Assembly (NCBI GenBank): GCA_044426085.1
Contig: JAWXUU010000006.1
Coordinates: 1-64,000 of the forward strand
Source: JAWXUU01 sp044426085
GTDB taxonomy: Bacteria; Bacillota; Clostridia; Christensenellales; CAMQZB01
Length of the DNA: 64,000 nt
Direction: 5' to 3'
Notes under the pieces: model-generated
Told to the model about the DNA's origin: nothing
What the model saw: only the letters and a program-made list of their open reading frames with translations
Databases searched by the model: none
In this document: positions 31,192 through 38,374 of the stretch, piece after piece
Numbering within the stretch: position 1 is the first letter of the stretch
Layout of the letters: the number at the start of each line of letters is the position of its first letter
Program-made: the position numbers and the translations under genes

Positions 31192-32109
31192 ATGGAAATC
31201 AAATCATACGAATTTGTTGGTAAAAATCCTGAAGACGCAATCGCGGAAGGGTTGAAATCACTTGAAATAACAAGAGAACAAGCGGAAATCACAATTTTGG
31301 AACAAGGCGGTTTTTTGAGAAAAGCGAAAGTTTCAATCACTAAAAAGGTTACTGAAGCCGTTGTTGCACTATACTTTGTTGAAAGTGTGCTTGAAAAAAT
31401 GGGCATCAGCGCAGTTGTTGAAATGACTGAAACTGAAGAAAGCGTTCTTTTGAATGTTATCTCTATGGAAAGTGGCACAATCATTGGTCACCGTGGCGAC
31501 GTTCTTGACGCTATTCAATACATCGCTTCTATTCTTGCAAACCAAGATAAAGATTCTTTCAAAAGAATCGTTGTGGATTGCGAAAATTATCGCGAAAGAA
31601 GAATCAAAACTCTTGAAGAACTAGCTGTGAAAATGAGCGATAAAGCTGTTAAATTAAGAAAGAAAATTCATCTTGAACCAATGAACCCATTCGAAAGAAG
31701 AATCATCCACGCAAGCCTTACAGCTGACGAACGCGTGAAAACTTCTTCTGAAGGTGAAGAACCACTTCGTCACCTTGTTATCATTCCAAATAATCTTCGT
31801 CCATTCGACAACAGAAGAAGACCAAACGGAAACGGAAACGGAAACAGAAACGGCGGATTCAGAAAAGATGGCGCAAACAATGGCGGATACAACCGCGACA
31901 GAAAACCACGCGAAAACCGCGACGGCGCTCCTACTGGCGAAAGACGCGACAACAGAAACGGCGGCAGAGACGGCAGAGACGGTGGCAGAGACGGCAGAAG
32001 GGACTTCAAACCAAGAAACGATAGACCGTTCGAAGAAAGAGCCCCAAGACCAAAAACAGACTTCTCTTCTTTTGCCTACCTAGGCAAAAGCGAAACTCCA
32101 GCGGAATAA
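31192..32109 (+). CDS. jag: Jag/KhpB RNA-binding protein with Arg/Gly-rich tail
   Basis: Jag (KhpB) is a cytoplasmic RNA-binding protein next to yidC. An N-terminal Jag domain (MEIKSYEFVGKNPEDAIAEG) is followed by KH (SGTIIGHRGDVLDAIQYIAS, about 99-118) and R3H (MNPFERRIIHASLTADERVK, about 164-183). These end near residue 205. The remaining ~100 residues are a low-complexity tail rich in Arg, Gly, Asn and Asp with many RDG and NGN units. Typical Jag is about 205-260 residues, so the tail is an extension, probably disordered and RNA-binding. Confidence 0.95.
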   Translation: MEIKSYEFVGKNPEDAIAEGLKSLEITREQAEITILEQGGFLRKAKVSITKKVTEAVVALYFVESVLEKMGISAVVEMTETEESVLLNVISMESGTIIGHRGDVLDAIQYIASILANQDKDSFKRIVVDCENYRERRIKTLEELAVKMSDKAVKLRKKIHLEPMNPFERRIIHASLTADERVKTSSEGEEPLRHLVIIPNNLRPFDNRRRPNGNGNGNRNGGFRKDGANNGGYNRDRKPRENRDGAPTGERRDNRNGGRDGRDGGRDGRRDFKPRNDRPFEERAPRPKTDFSSFAYLGKSETPAE

Positions 32110-32165
32110 GCGGAGGAGTGTTGGGGGCTGAGGTTTCTGGATACAAAAATCTGCACCACTTTGGA

Positions 32166-32431
32166 TAATTAAAAATTAAAAACAGGCTTCGCTCTGCGAG
32201 CTCGATAAAAATTGAAAATTGTGGTAAGCACTCGCTTTGCTCGTGCATACTATTATTTAGAAATTTAAAAAGGAGTGTTACTTGTTTAAAGTAACACTCC
32301 TTTTGTCTTATCTAATATTGAATGCACAGGGAGCTTTGCTCCCGTGCTTTACCACAATTTTTAATTTTTAATTTTTAATTTTTAATTTTTAATTTTTATC
32401 GAGCTCGCAGAGCGAAGCCTGTTTTTAATTT
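32166..32431. repeat. Family B inverted-end element, copy B5 (extended ends)
   Basis: Each end also carries an outward inverted copy of a 25-mer (32183-32207 and 32397-32421), making the inverted ends about 75 bp. Inner ends are GCACTCGCTTTGCTCGTGC and the hairpin GCACAGGGAGCTTTGCTCCCGTGC. The interior includes a perfect 16-bp stem (32268-32304). It lies just after jag. Confidence 0.8.
32268..32304 (+). terminator. Terminator-like hairpin within B5, after jag
   Basis: AAAAGGAGTGTTACTT pairs exactly with AAGTAACACTCCTTTT. It is the only strong stem downstream of jag and may end the rpmH-jag transcript. It is symmetrical enough to act in both directions. Confidence 0.6.
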
Positions 32432-32534
32432 CCCCTTTCCCCCTCAATCTTTACTTGCAAAGCTTCGCTTTGCTTTTCTTTTTCTTTTTTTATTAAATTA
32501 CTTCAAAAATCACACAAATAACTCGTGAATATGG

Positions 32535-32563
32535 TTGACTTTGCCACTGAAAACCTTTATAAT
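32535..32563 (+). promoter_or_regulatory. Sigma-A promoter of the zinc-ribbon gene
   Basis: -35 TTGACT, 17-bp spacer, -10 TATAAT. It predicts a 5' untranslated region of about 90 nt. Confidence 0.8.
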
Positions 32564-32659
32564 TTAATTATCTTGAATCTCTAATCCATCCCTAGGAAAT
32601 AAGTTTCCAGCGATTTTTTATTGACACATGGAAATTTATTAAAAATGGAGGATATCATA

Positions 32660-32830
32660 ATGGAAGATAAAACTTTGAAATGCCGTGACTGCGGTAAAGA
32701 TTTCGTTTTCACTGCTGGTGAACAAGAATTCTACAAAGAAAAAGGTTTCACAAACGAACCTACACGTTGTGCTGATTGCAGAAGAGCGAAAAAAGCAGAA
32801 AGACGTAATTCACAACAAAGATCTTACTAA
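32660..32830 (+). CDS. Small zinc-ribbon protein (zf-trcl type)
   Basis: This 56-residue protein has two CxxC pairs, LKCRDCGKDFVF and TRCADCRRAKKAERR, spaced as in the probable zinc-ribbon family common in Clostridia. Between them is GEQEFYKEKGFTNEP. The family is often strongly expressed, but its function is unknown; nucleic-acid binding is inferred from the ribbon and basic tail. GGAGG lies 8 nt before the ATG. The gene has its own promoter, a ~90-nt leader and a strong terminator, so it forms a single-gene unit. Confidence 0.88.
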   Translation: MEDKTLKCRDCGKDFVFTAGEQEFYKEKGFTNEPTRCADCRRAKKAERRNSQQRSY

Positions 32831-32841
32831 TAAGAAATTAG

Positions 32842-32870
32842 AATGCAACCTTCGGGTTGCATTTTTTTTA
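32842..32870 (+). terminator. Intrinsic terminator of the zinc-ribbon gene
   Basis: AATGCAACC pairs with GGTTGCATT around a TTCG-type loop and is followed by eight T residues. Confidence 0.92.
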
Positions 32871-32995
32871 TTCAAAAACACATTCATGCGAAAAGAAAAT
32901 TCGTTCATGCGAAAATATGTTTAATCCAAAATATTTATCGCATAAAACATTGTCGCATAAAATACATAGTTCGAAAACACATTCACATAAAAAAT

Positions 32996-33021
32996 AAGGC
33001 GAGCATTTTTTTGCTCGCCTT
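32996..33021. terminator. Intrinsic terminator for the pfkA operon (bidirectional)
   Basis: AAGGCGAGCA pairs with TGCTCGCCTT. On the minus strand it lies 19-44 bp downstream of the DUF3006 gene. T-rich stretches occur on both strands. Confidence 0.8.
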
Positions 33022-33039
33022 TGTTTTTATATTTTATTG

Positions 33040-33198
33040 TTATATCCTTTCATATTGCAATGGTGCTGGGCTGAAGATTTCTTCGCCCTCGCAAATGCCG
33101 TCGGGAAGCAAGAACACGCTGATGTTCACTTCTTCACCATTTTCATCCGCAATCACCGCATAATCACCGCAAACTTGTTTGATGATAAACTTTTCCAT
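33040..33198 (-). CDS. DUF3006-family small protein
   Basis: The 52-residue protein begins MEKFIIKQVCGDYAVIADEN and continues through LLPDGICEGEEI, the pattern of DUF3006: a short beta-barrel-like domain with GDYAVI, DENGEEVNI and the LPDG turn. Function is unknown; in other Firmicutes it often accompanies metallo-beta-lactamase-fold or exported proteins. It begins 8 nt after pfkA on the same strand and precedes the terminator. The binding site is weak (GCGGAT), so it may be translated by coupling. Confidence 0.75.
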   Translation of the reverse strand: MEKFIIKQVCGDYAVIADENGEEVNISVFLLPDGICEGEEIFSPAPLQYERI

Positions 33199-33206
33199 AT
33201 CCGCAA

Positions 33207-34187
33207 TTACATTGAAAGCACTTTTGATGCTTCGTACAGAGCTTTGTGGAAACGTTTTGGCATTGAAAGCGCTTCGAAGATATCATAATCGATGATGATG
33301 TTGTTTTTGATACCGATAACGCGGTTGCCGATTCCGTGGCTCATAAGTTCGATGGCTCTGTGACCAAATTGTGATCCTAGCATTCTATCTTGCATTGTTG
33401 GTGAACCACCACGAAGGATGTGACCCAAGTTTGTGCCACGAACGTCGTATCCACTTGATTCAGAAATACGCTTTGCAAAGTCTTCACACTTGCCTGCGCC
33501 TTCCGCCAAAACAATGATGTTTGATTTTTTGCCACGACGTCTTGAATCGTTTAGTCTTCGAACGATTTCTTCCATTTCGATTTGTTCTTCAGGAACGATG
33601 ATGATTTCAGCGCCCGCAGAAATACCAGAATAAATCGCAATGTCGCCACATTTTCTGCCCATAACTTCTACAACTGAAACTCTTTCATGAGAATTCATTG
33701 TGTCGCGAAGATTGTTAAGGCAATATAGCGCTGTGTTACAAGCTGTGTCAAAACCAAGAGTATAATCTGTGTAAGCAAGGTCGTTATCGATTGTTCCTGG
33801 GATGCCGATTGTTAGGATATCGTGTTTTTCAGCAAGCGCTTTTGCACCGCGGAAAGTTCCGTCGCCACCGATTGTCACAAGACCTTCGATGCTGTGTTTT
33901 CTCAAAATATCAGCCGCCTTAGCTTCACCTTCAGGAGTAGCGAACGCCTTACATCTGGCACTGCGCAATACTGTGCCACCGTGTTGAATGATTCCGCTTA
34001 CAGACTTTCTATCCATAACCGTAAATTCTTCATCCAAAAGACCTTGATAGCCCCTTTTGATACCGATAACTTCAATTTCATTTTCGATCGCATGGCGAAC
34101 AACACCACGAACAGCCGCGTTCATGCCAGGGGCATCGCCACCACTTGTCAAAACAGCTATTTTCTTCATGTCTTTGATTTTCTTCAT
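33207..34187 (-). CDS. pfkA: ATP-dependent 6-phosphofructokinase
   Basis: This enzyme makes fructose-1,6-bisphosphate, the committed step of glycolysis. The 326-residue protein has AVLTSGGDAPGMNAAVRGVV near 11-30, the ATP site GGDGTFRGAKAL near 108, the substrate motif GIPGTIDNDLAYTDYTLGFD near 130-149, and MGRKCGDIAI near 176. The GGDGT sequence indicates ATP rather than pyrophosphate as donor. The first ATG has GGAG 9 nt upstream; residue 7 is an alternative start. Confidence 0.97.
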   Translation of the reverse strand: MKKIKDMKKIAVLTSGGDAPGMNAAVRGVVRHAIENEIEVIGIKRGYQGLLDEEFTVMDRKSVSGIIQHGGTVLRSARCKAFATPEGEAKAADILRKHSIEGLVTIGGDGTFRGAKALAEKHDILTIGIPGTIDNDLAYTDYTLGFDTACNTALYCLNNLRDTMNSHERVSVVEVMGRKCGDIAIYSGISAGAEIIIVPEEQIEMEEIVRRLNDSRRRGKKSNIIVLAEGAGKCEDFAKRISESSGYDVRGTNLGHILRGGSPTMQDRMLGSQFGHRAIELMSHGIGNRVIGIKNNIIIDYDIFEALSMPKRFHKALYEASKVLSM

Positions 34188-34275
34188 TTTTTACATCTCC
34201 TGCTTTATTTCAATTTTCGGTGTGAAAATTTATACCTACTTATGCACACAATTATGAGTGTGTGTACTTATAGAT

Positions 34276-34281
34276 ATTATA
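34276..34281 (-). promoter_or_regulatory. Extended -10 promoter before pfkA
   Basis: Minus strand TGTTATAAT, a perfect -10 with TGn, about 90 bp before pfkA. The -35 is poor. A CACAC/GTGTG stem follows in the leader. Confidence 0.5.
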
Positions 34282-34364
34282 ACAAATAAAAGTGTAAATT
34301 TCTAGTCTTTTTGAAAAATACTATTGTTTTTTTTGCATATATTTTTTAAAATCGCTCACATCGG

Positions 34365-34724
34365 TCACCAATATCTGTATCTTGGGTTATAATTTTCGCA
34401 ATTATTGCGCTCGCAACGGCGATTTTCTCGCCTTGGCTGTGGTGGGCATGGCGGTTTTTGCGGTGGGCATGGTGGTGGGCATGACGGTGGACAATATGGA
34501 AGTCCGCCCGCAAGCGTGAAAATTTGCGATGTCACGCCGTAGGCTTCGCGCACGTCGCCGCCGCAACAACCGCGTGGCTGTGGCGCTTCGCAACATTCCC
34601 TTGGCTGCGGCGACCCACAGCATATTTCACGTCGATCACATGCCCTTTTTTCACATCTGCAATTTCCGCCGTTGCTTGTGCCACATCCGCACATCAAATA
34701 TAATAAAATTAAACATTCATTCAT
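34365..34724 (-). CDS. Cys- and Pro-rich protein of unknown function
   Basis: I do not recognise a family. The 119-residue protein has about 20 cysteines, often paired (ICCGSPQPRECCEAPQPRGC), then a central segment VTSQIFTLAGGLPYC, a Pro-rich run of PPC units, and a basic Arg/Asn/Tyr end. Such composition is seen in spore-coat or metal-binding proteins; this is inference. It begins 2 nt after the upstream membrane-protein gene, with GGGAG in the overlap, so they form an operon. Confidence 0.65.
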   Translation of the reverse strand: MNECLILLYLMCGCGTSNGGNCRCEKRACDRREICCGSPQPRECCEAPQPRGCCGGDVREAYGVTSQIFTLAGGLPYCPPSCPPPCPPQKPPCPPQPRRENRRCERNNCENYNPRYRYW

Positions 34725-34726
34725 AA

Positions 34727-35248
34727 CTATTCTCCCTTGTCTTGATTTTCTTCTTGCTGTTCTTCTTTTGGTTGTTCTTGTTGTTCTTGATTTATTTCTT
34801 CTTCTGTTTCTTCTGCTTCTTGATTTTTTTCATTTTCTTCTTCTGTTTCTTCTGCTTCTTGATTTTTTTCATTTTCTTCTTCTGTTTGAACGTTTTCAGC
34901 TTCTTCGCTTGTTTCGGCATCTCTTATTGGAACAGTTATATTTTCCGAAAAGCCGTCGGCAACATCCAAGGCATTTGATTCGATGATATCACTTATCGCA
35001 TCTTGCAAAATTTCCACGACTTCCTCGCTGGCGGGAATTGTGGATTTGCGAAGTTTGCCGTCGCTTACGTTGAGAACCGACATCAAAATCATACTGCCAA
35101 GGCATATGACGTGCCAAAAATCCGAGCTGTTATGCCATCCAAAAGTTGTTATAAGCAATATCGCTTGAGTAAGTATTCGAGTAAATACAGGGTGTTTTCG
35201 CACCTTAGAAAGGATAAAATCCCACCCCGCCTTAATATCTATGTTCAT
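34727..35248 (-). CDS. Membrane-anchored protein with acidic repeat tail
   Basis: The first 65 residues include two hydrophobic stretches (ILTQAILLITTFGW and VICLGSMILMSVLNV), suggesting a small membrane hairpin somewhat like holins. After residue 110 the sequence is nearly all Glu, Gln, Asn and Thr, including two copies of a 14-residue unit ENEKNQEAEETEEE. The DNA of these copies is almost identical, suggesting recent expansion. Function is unknown. It forms an operon with the Cys-rich gene. Confidence 0.65.
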   Translation of the reverse strand: MNIDIKAGWDFILSKVRKHPVFTRILTQAILLITTFGWHNSSDFWHVICLGSMILMSVLNVSDGKLRKSTIPASEEVVEILQDAISDIIESNALDVADGFSENITVPIRDAETSEEAENVQTEEENEKNQEAEETEEENEKNQEAEETEEEINQEQQEQPKEEQQEENQDKGE

Positions 35249-35301
35249 ATTTCACCTCATATCTTTTTATAAGTACCCTTATGTTTTATAATATGAAAAA
35301 A

Positions 35302-35320
35302 CACCGCGTTTGGTGCGGTG
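35302..35320 (-). terminator. Hairpin upstream of the membrane-protein gene
   Basis: CACCGC pairs with GCGGTG; on the minus strand it is followed by TTTTTTC. It could stop antisense transcription entering the 35248 gene from the right. Confidence 0.5.
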
Positions 35321-35434
35321 CGATGTTTTGCATTTTGGATTTTTACAAAAATTTATTGAATAATTTTTCCACACTATGTCAATAATATTTGTGGATAATC
35401 ACGCATTTTGCAAATTTGATTTTAGGGGGATATC

Positions 35435-35656
35435 ATGAAGAAAAATACAACAACAATTTCAAACGTAAAAACTTTTTTGGGCGCGCAAACAGGTGAAATC
35501 AATATCAGAGTTCACCTTGGCAGAAATAAATTCGAAAATCACCACGGCGTTATCGCAAGTATTTTCCCCGCCGTTTTCACCTTCCAAACCCCAGAAAAAT
35601 TAAAAACCTTCTCCTATTCCCAAGTGCTGTGCGGAGACGTGAAGTTTAAAAAATAG
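35435..35656 (+). CDS. Veg-like protein
   Basis: The 73-residue protein resembles Veg, a small beta-rich protein highly expressed in Bacillus and linked to biofilm formation and spore outgrowth. Shared features are the G(x)EI-I-RVHLGRNKFENHHGVI segment near residues 20-42, then SIFPAVFTFQTPEKLKTFSY and a final SQVLCGDVKF. Identity seems modest, so the call is by pattern. AGGGGG lies 6 nt before the ATG. It stands alone. Confidence 0.75.
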   Translation: MKKNTTTISNVKTFLGAQTGEINIRVHLGRNKFENHHGVIASIFPAVFTFQTPEKLKTFSYSQVLCGDVKFKK

Positions 35657-35851
35657 TTGTGGAGCAATGGTGTTTTTAAGCGAAAGGCGTCGTTAGCATA
35701 GCGTACGCCTGAATGTGAAAAGTGTCGCTAGCGTAGCGTACGCCTGAAAGTGTGGTAATGCACTCGCGGTGCTCGTGCTTTCAATATTTTATATTAAAAT
35801 AGGGTGCACAACTTTTGCGTGCACCCTGTTTTATTCTTCATAATCATTAAA
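35657..35851. repeat. Repeat cluster: two GTACGCC motifs and a half B element (B6)
   Basis: Two 32-bp direct units (35685-35716 and 35721-35752) match one at 19839-19860. Then GTGGTAATGCACTCGCGGTGCTCGTGC (split here as GTGGTAATG and the hairpin arm) at 35752-35778 is one end of a family B element, with the hairpin AGGGTGCAC/GTGCACCCT at about 35813-35828; the other end is missing. Confidence 0.65.
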
Positions 35852-35943
35852 ATGCGAGAACCCCGGCGGATTTCTCGCATTTTTGTTTCTTAATATTTTT
35901 ATCCCACACGCCCGCGGGTCGATGTGGGCATCGACCCCTACGT
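35849..35943. repeat. 95-bp repeat left of the XRE gene
   Basis: It comprises the terminator-like stem AATGCGAGAA/TTCTCGCATT and the REP palindrome GGGTCGATG/CATCGACCC (35916-35937). A near-identical copy lies at about 36627-36725. On the minus strand the first stem may end transcription of the small gene at 35938-36090. Confidence 0.85.
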
Positions 35944-36090
35944 TTTTGATATGTCGATTTTGAAAAGTGTGCCGTCTGTTGCCGTGCATATTATTTTGTT
36001 ATTTGAAACAGACACAAATGCCACTAGCTTTTTGCCTTCATCGCTGAGCAATATTTTTACAATATTATTTATTATTTCAGTTTTACCCAT
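35938..36090 (-). CDS. Small hypothetical protein, 50 aa
   Basis: The frame encodes MGKTEIINNIVKILLSDEGK followed by KLVAFVSVSNNKIICTATDG and TLFKIDISKT. Codon use and the alternating hydrophobic pattern look coding, with AAAAGG 10 nt upstream of the ATG. It is divergent from the XRE gene. Its TAG stop comes from the flanking REP repeat, so the native C-terminus may have been lost. I recognise no family. Confidence 0.5.
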   Translation of the reverse strand: MGKTEIINNIVKILLSDEGKKLVAFVSVSNNKIICTATDGTLFKIDISKT

Positions 36091-36185
36091 CTATTTTATA
36101 CCTTTTTATTTGATTATATCACCACTTAAAGTCATATTGCAAGCGAAAATGACCTTAAAGTAGCATAATGTTTTAAAGGTGGGTT
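36091..36185. promoter_or_regulatory. Divergent intergenic region with possible XRE operators
   Basis: The octamer CTTAAAGT occurs twice in direct orientation, about 30 bp apart (near 36124 and 36153), upstream of the XRE gene and the divergent small gene. Such paired sites could bind the double-HTH regulator. Confidence 0.4.
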
Positions 36186-36611
36186 ATGAGTATATTTAAT
36201 GAAAGAATTACACAACTTAAAAATGAATTGGGAATAACTTCTCGCAAGCTTGGCGAAACGATTGGGGTTGCGCCTTCCATTGTTTGCCGTTGGTGCAAAA
36301 ATTCCAATTCTATTTCTCTCGCAAACGCAATAGTTCTGTGCGATTATTTCCAATGTTCTTTGGATTTTTTGAGCGGGCGGACTGATGAAGATATAAAAAC
36401 AAGCTTCTTGCAAGCCCCACCATTCAAAGATAGACTGAGAGAAGTTTTGAAAAAAGAAAACATTACAGTTTATAAAATCTGCAAAGAAACCCAGCTTTCC
36501 AACGGCTATTTCTTCAAATGGTATAACGGAGCCGACCCAAAACTTAGCACGCTTGAAATTTTAGCAAACTATCTGAATATTACACTAGATTATCTGGTGG
36601 GAAGAGAATAA
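36186..36611 (+). CDS. XRE-family regulator with two HTH domains
   Basis: The 141-residue protein has two helix-turn-helix domains in tandem. The first (about residues 5-60) includes ITSRKLGETIGVAPSIVCRW and the second (about 80-138) includes ENITVYKICKETQLSNGYFF and ILANYLNITLDYLVGRE. No sensor or peptidase domain is present. Near-identical 95-bp repeats flank the gene together with the 50-residue frame, so the segment may have moved or been duplicated as a unit. Its own promoter region is the likely target. Confidence 0.85.
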   Translation: MSIFNERITQLKNELGITSRKLGETIGVAPSIVCRWCKNSNSISLANAIVLCDYFQCSLDFLSGRTDEDIKTSFLQAPPFKDRLREVLKKENITVYKICKETQLSNGYFFKWYNGADPKLSTLEILANYLNITLDYLVGRE

Positions 36612-36626
36612 AATATTATATATAAC

Positions 36627-36725
36627 AAAAAATGCGAGAATCCCAGCGGATTTCTCGCATTTTTGTTTCTTAATATTTTCACCCCACACGCCCGCGGGTC
36701 GATGTGGGCATCGACCCCTACGTTT
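36627..36725. repeat. 95-bp repeat right of the XRE gene
   Basis: It is nearly identical to 35849-35943, with the stem AATGCGAGAA/TTCTCGCATT, which would serve as the XRE terminator, and the REP palindrome at 36696-36717. Both copies have the same orientation. Confidence 0.85.
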
Positions 36726-36949
36726 GTCCCAACAATTGACCGTGGCGAAGCCACCCCCACAAGCCAAAATTGACCGTGGCGAAGCCACCCACACAGCCTG
36801 AAAGCAAAGCTTTCAGCTGCCCCCAATCCCCCGCAAGCCAAAGGCAACGCCTTTGCTTGCCCCAAATATTGACCGTGGCGAAGCCACCCCACGCAAGCCG
36901 AAAGCTTCGCTTTCGCTTGCCCCCGAACCAACGCACGAGTGGGGCAAGC
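36726..36949. repeat. Cluster of GTGGCGAAGCCAC palindromes
   Basis: ATTGACCGTGGCGAAGCCAC occurs three times (about 36735, 36767 and 36869), separated by CTGAAAGC/GCTTTCAG, AAAGGC/GCCTTT and GAAAGC/GCTTTC stems. Long frames on the minus strand follow the repeats and are not genes. Confidence 0.75.
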
Positions 36950-37132
36950 AGTTGTGGGGGAGGATTTTTGGGAATTTTTCAGTTCGAAACAAACCTACGA
37001 TAAGGTGGGGCAAGCAGCTTAGAGCGAGGATTTTTGGAATTTTTTGCCCCAAAAGGGGGTGAAGGCGATATTAGCATATGCCGAGCCCACTTTTGGGGCA
37101 AAAAAACCAAAAAGACCGCTCTAAGCGGGACA
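36950..37132 (-). repeat. Structured hairpin repeat, family C, copy 2 plus a half copy
   Basis: A full copy lies at 37017-37132 with outer stem CGCTTAGAGCG/CGCTCTAAGC, second stem GCCCCAAAAG/CTTTTGGGGC and the tip GGCATATGCTAATATCGCC. A half copy with only the far arm is at 36950-36990. The outer stem differs from copies 1 and 3 by compensated changes. Confidence 0.75.
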
Positions 37133-37207
37133 CGATGCTCAATAATCATAAAAAAAGACCAACCCCATAGGGTTGGTCATAATTTTTTTTATGATTATTG
37201 AGCATCG
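37133..37207 (-). terminator. gapA terminator inside a gene-tail palindrome
   Basis: The inner stem GACCAACCC (37157-37165) pairs with GGGTTGGTC (37170-37178). Outside it a 24-bp arm at 37133-37156 is an inverted copy of 37184-37207, which includes the gapA stop and final codons. The family C element begins right after the distal arm. Confidence 0.85.
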
Positions 37208-38202
37208 ATTGTAGCGGCATGAACGATTAGATCTACCACCTTGTTTGAGTAACCCATTTCGTTGTCGTACCAAGATACAAGTTTAACGAATTTAGGGCTA
37301 AGCATGATACCAGCTTTTGAATCGAAGATTGAAGTGTGAGTTTCGCCAATGAAGTCTGAAGAAACAACGGCTTCGTCTGCATAAGCAAGAACACCTTTCA
37401 TAGTAGTTTCTGAAGCTTCTTTAACTACTGCACAGATTTCAGCGTAAGTAGTTTCTTTTGCAAGGTTGCAAGTAAGGTCAACAACAGATACGTCAAGAGT
37501 TGGAACTCTGAATGCCATACCAGTAAGTTTGCCGTTAAGAACTGGGTAAACTTTACCAACAGCTTTTGCAGCGCCAGTTGATGATGGGATGATGTTGCCA
37601 GCAGCAGCACGTCCACCTCTCCAGTCTTTCTTAGAAGGACCGTCAACAGTTTTTTGAGTTGCAGTTGTTGCATGAACAGTTGTCATCAAACCTTCTTCAA
37701 TACCGAAAGCTTGATCGATAACTTTTGCAAGTGGAGCAAGACAGTTTGTTGTGCAAGATGCGTTTGAAATAACTTCCATATCAGAAGTATATTTTTCTTG
37801 GTTAACGCCCATAACGAACATTGGAGCATCAGCTGATGGAGCAGTGATGATAACTTTTTTAGCACCGCCAACCATGTGTTTTTTAGCGCCTTCGATTGTT
37901 GTGAAGATACCAGTTGCTTCTGCAACATATTCAGCACCACAAGAAGCCCATTGAATGTTTTCTGGGTTCATTTCTGCAAATACAGTGATAGCTACGCCGT
38001 TAACAACAAGTTTGCCATCAGCAATTTCGATTGTTCCATCAAATCTGCCGTGAACTGTGTCGTATTTAAGCATGTAAGCCATGTATTCAAGATCTGTGAA
38101 AGGATCGTTGATACCTACAACTTGTACTTGAGCATTGTTCATTGACGCACGAAGAACCAATCTTCCGATACGTCCGAAACCATTAATACCTACTTTAATC
38201 AT
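37195..38202 (-). CDS. gapA: Glyceraldehyde-3-phosphate dehydrogenase
   Basis: This NAD-dependent glycolytic enzyme has 335 residues. The nucleotide site is VGINGFGRIGRLVLRASMNN (3-22), the catalytic cysteine lies in NASCTTNCLAPLAKV near 150-164, and the C-terminal signature is SWYDNEMGYSNKVVDL near 312-327. A long linking region GTHARATA-like TTVHATTATQKTVDGPS is also conserved. The promoter has a candidate Rex operator upstream, which fits a redox-controlled glycolytic gene. GGAGG lies 9 nt before the ATG. Confidence 0.98.
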   Translation of the reverse strand: MIKVGINGFGRIGRLVLRASMNNAQVQVVGINDPFTDLEYMAYMLKYDTVHGRFDGTIEIADGKLVVNGVAITVFAEMNPENIQWASCGAEYVAEATGIFTTIEGAKKHMVGGAKKVIITAPSADAPMFVMGVNQEKYTSDMEVISNASCTTNCLAPLAKVIDQAFGIEEGLMTTVHATTATQKTVDGPSKKDWRGGRAAAGNIIPSSTGAAKAVGKVYPVLNGKLTGMAFRVPTLDVSVVDLTCNLAKETTYAEICAVVKEASETTMKGVLAYADEAVVSSDFIGETHTSIFDSKAGIMLSPKFVKLVSWYDNEMGYSNKVVDLIVHAATIDAQ

Positions 38203-38246
38203 TTTGTTATTCCTCCAAAATTGTTTTTCAAATTTATTACATGATA

Positions 38247-38275
38247 ATTATATCAAAACCGTAAAATATTAGCAA
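38247..38275 (-). promoter_or_regulatory. Sigma-A promoter of gapA
   Basis: Minus strand: -35 TTGCTA, 17-bp spacer, -10 TATAAT with TGA (extended), about 45 bp before gapA. Confidence 0.8.
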
Positions 38276-38284
38276 CTATTTTTC

Positions 38285-38300
38285 CGTTAATATTTTAACA
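38285..38300 (-). promoter_or_regulatory. Candidate Rex operator upstream of gapA
   Basis: TGTTAAAATATTAACG on the minus strand matches the inner part of the clostridial Rex consensus TTGTTAA-N4-TTAACAA. It lies 10 bp upstream of the -35 hexamer. Confidence 0.6.
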
Positions 38301-38374
38301 TTTTACTTATTTTCCACAATTTATAGAAATTTCATACCTTTTTTCGTAATTTTTTCAACAAAAATATCTATTAA

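Noticed and set aside
35924..36163. 79-codon plus-strand frame MGIDPYVFDMSILK
   Set aside because: It begins inside the REP palindrome and is the antisense shadow of the 50-codon minus-strand frame, which has a better codon pattern.
36585..37052. Overlapping minus-strand frames of 69-113 codons downstream of the XRE gene
   Set aside because: They follow GTGGCGAAGCCAC palindromes and family C elements, with repetitive Gly/Trp/Arg translation and no start sites.
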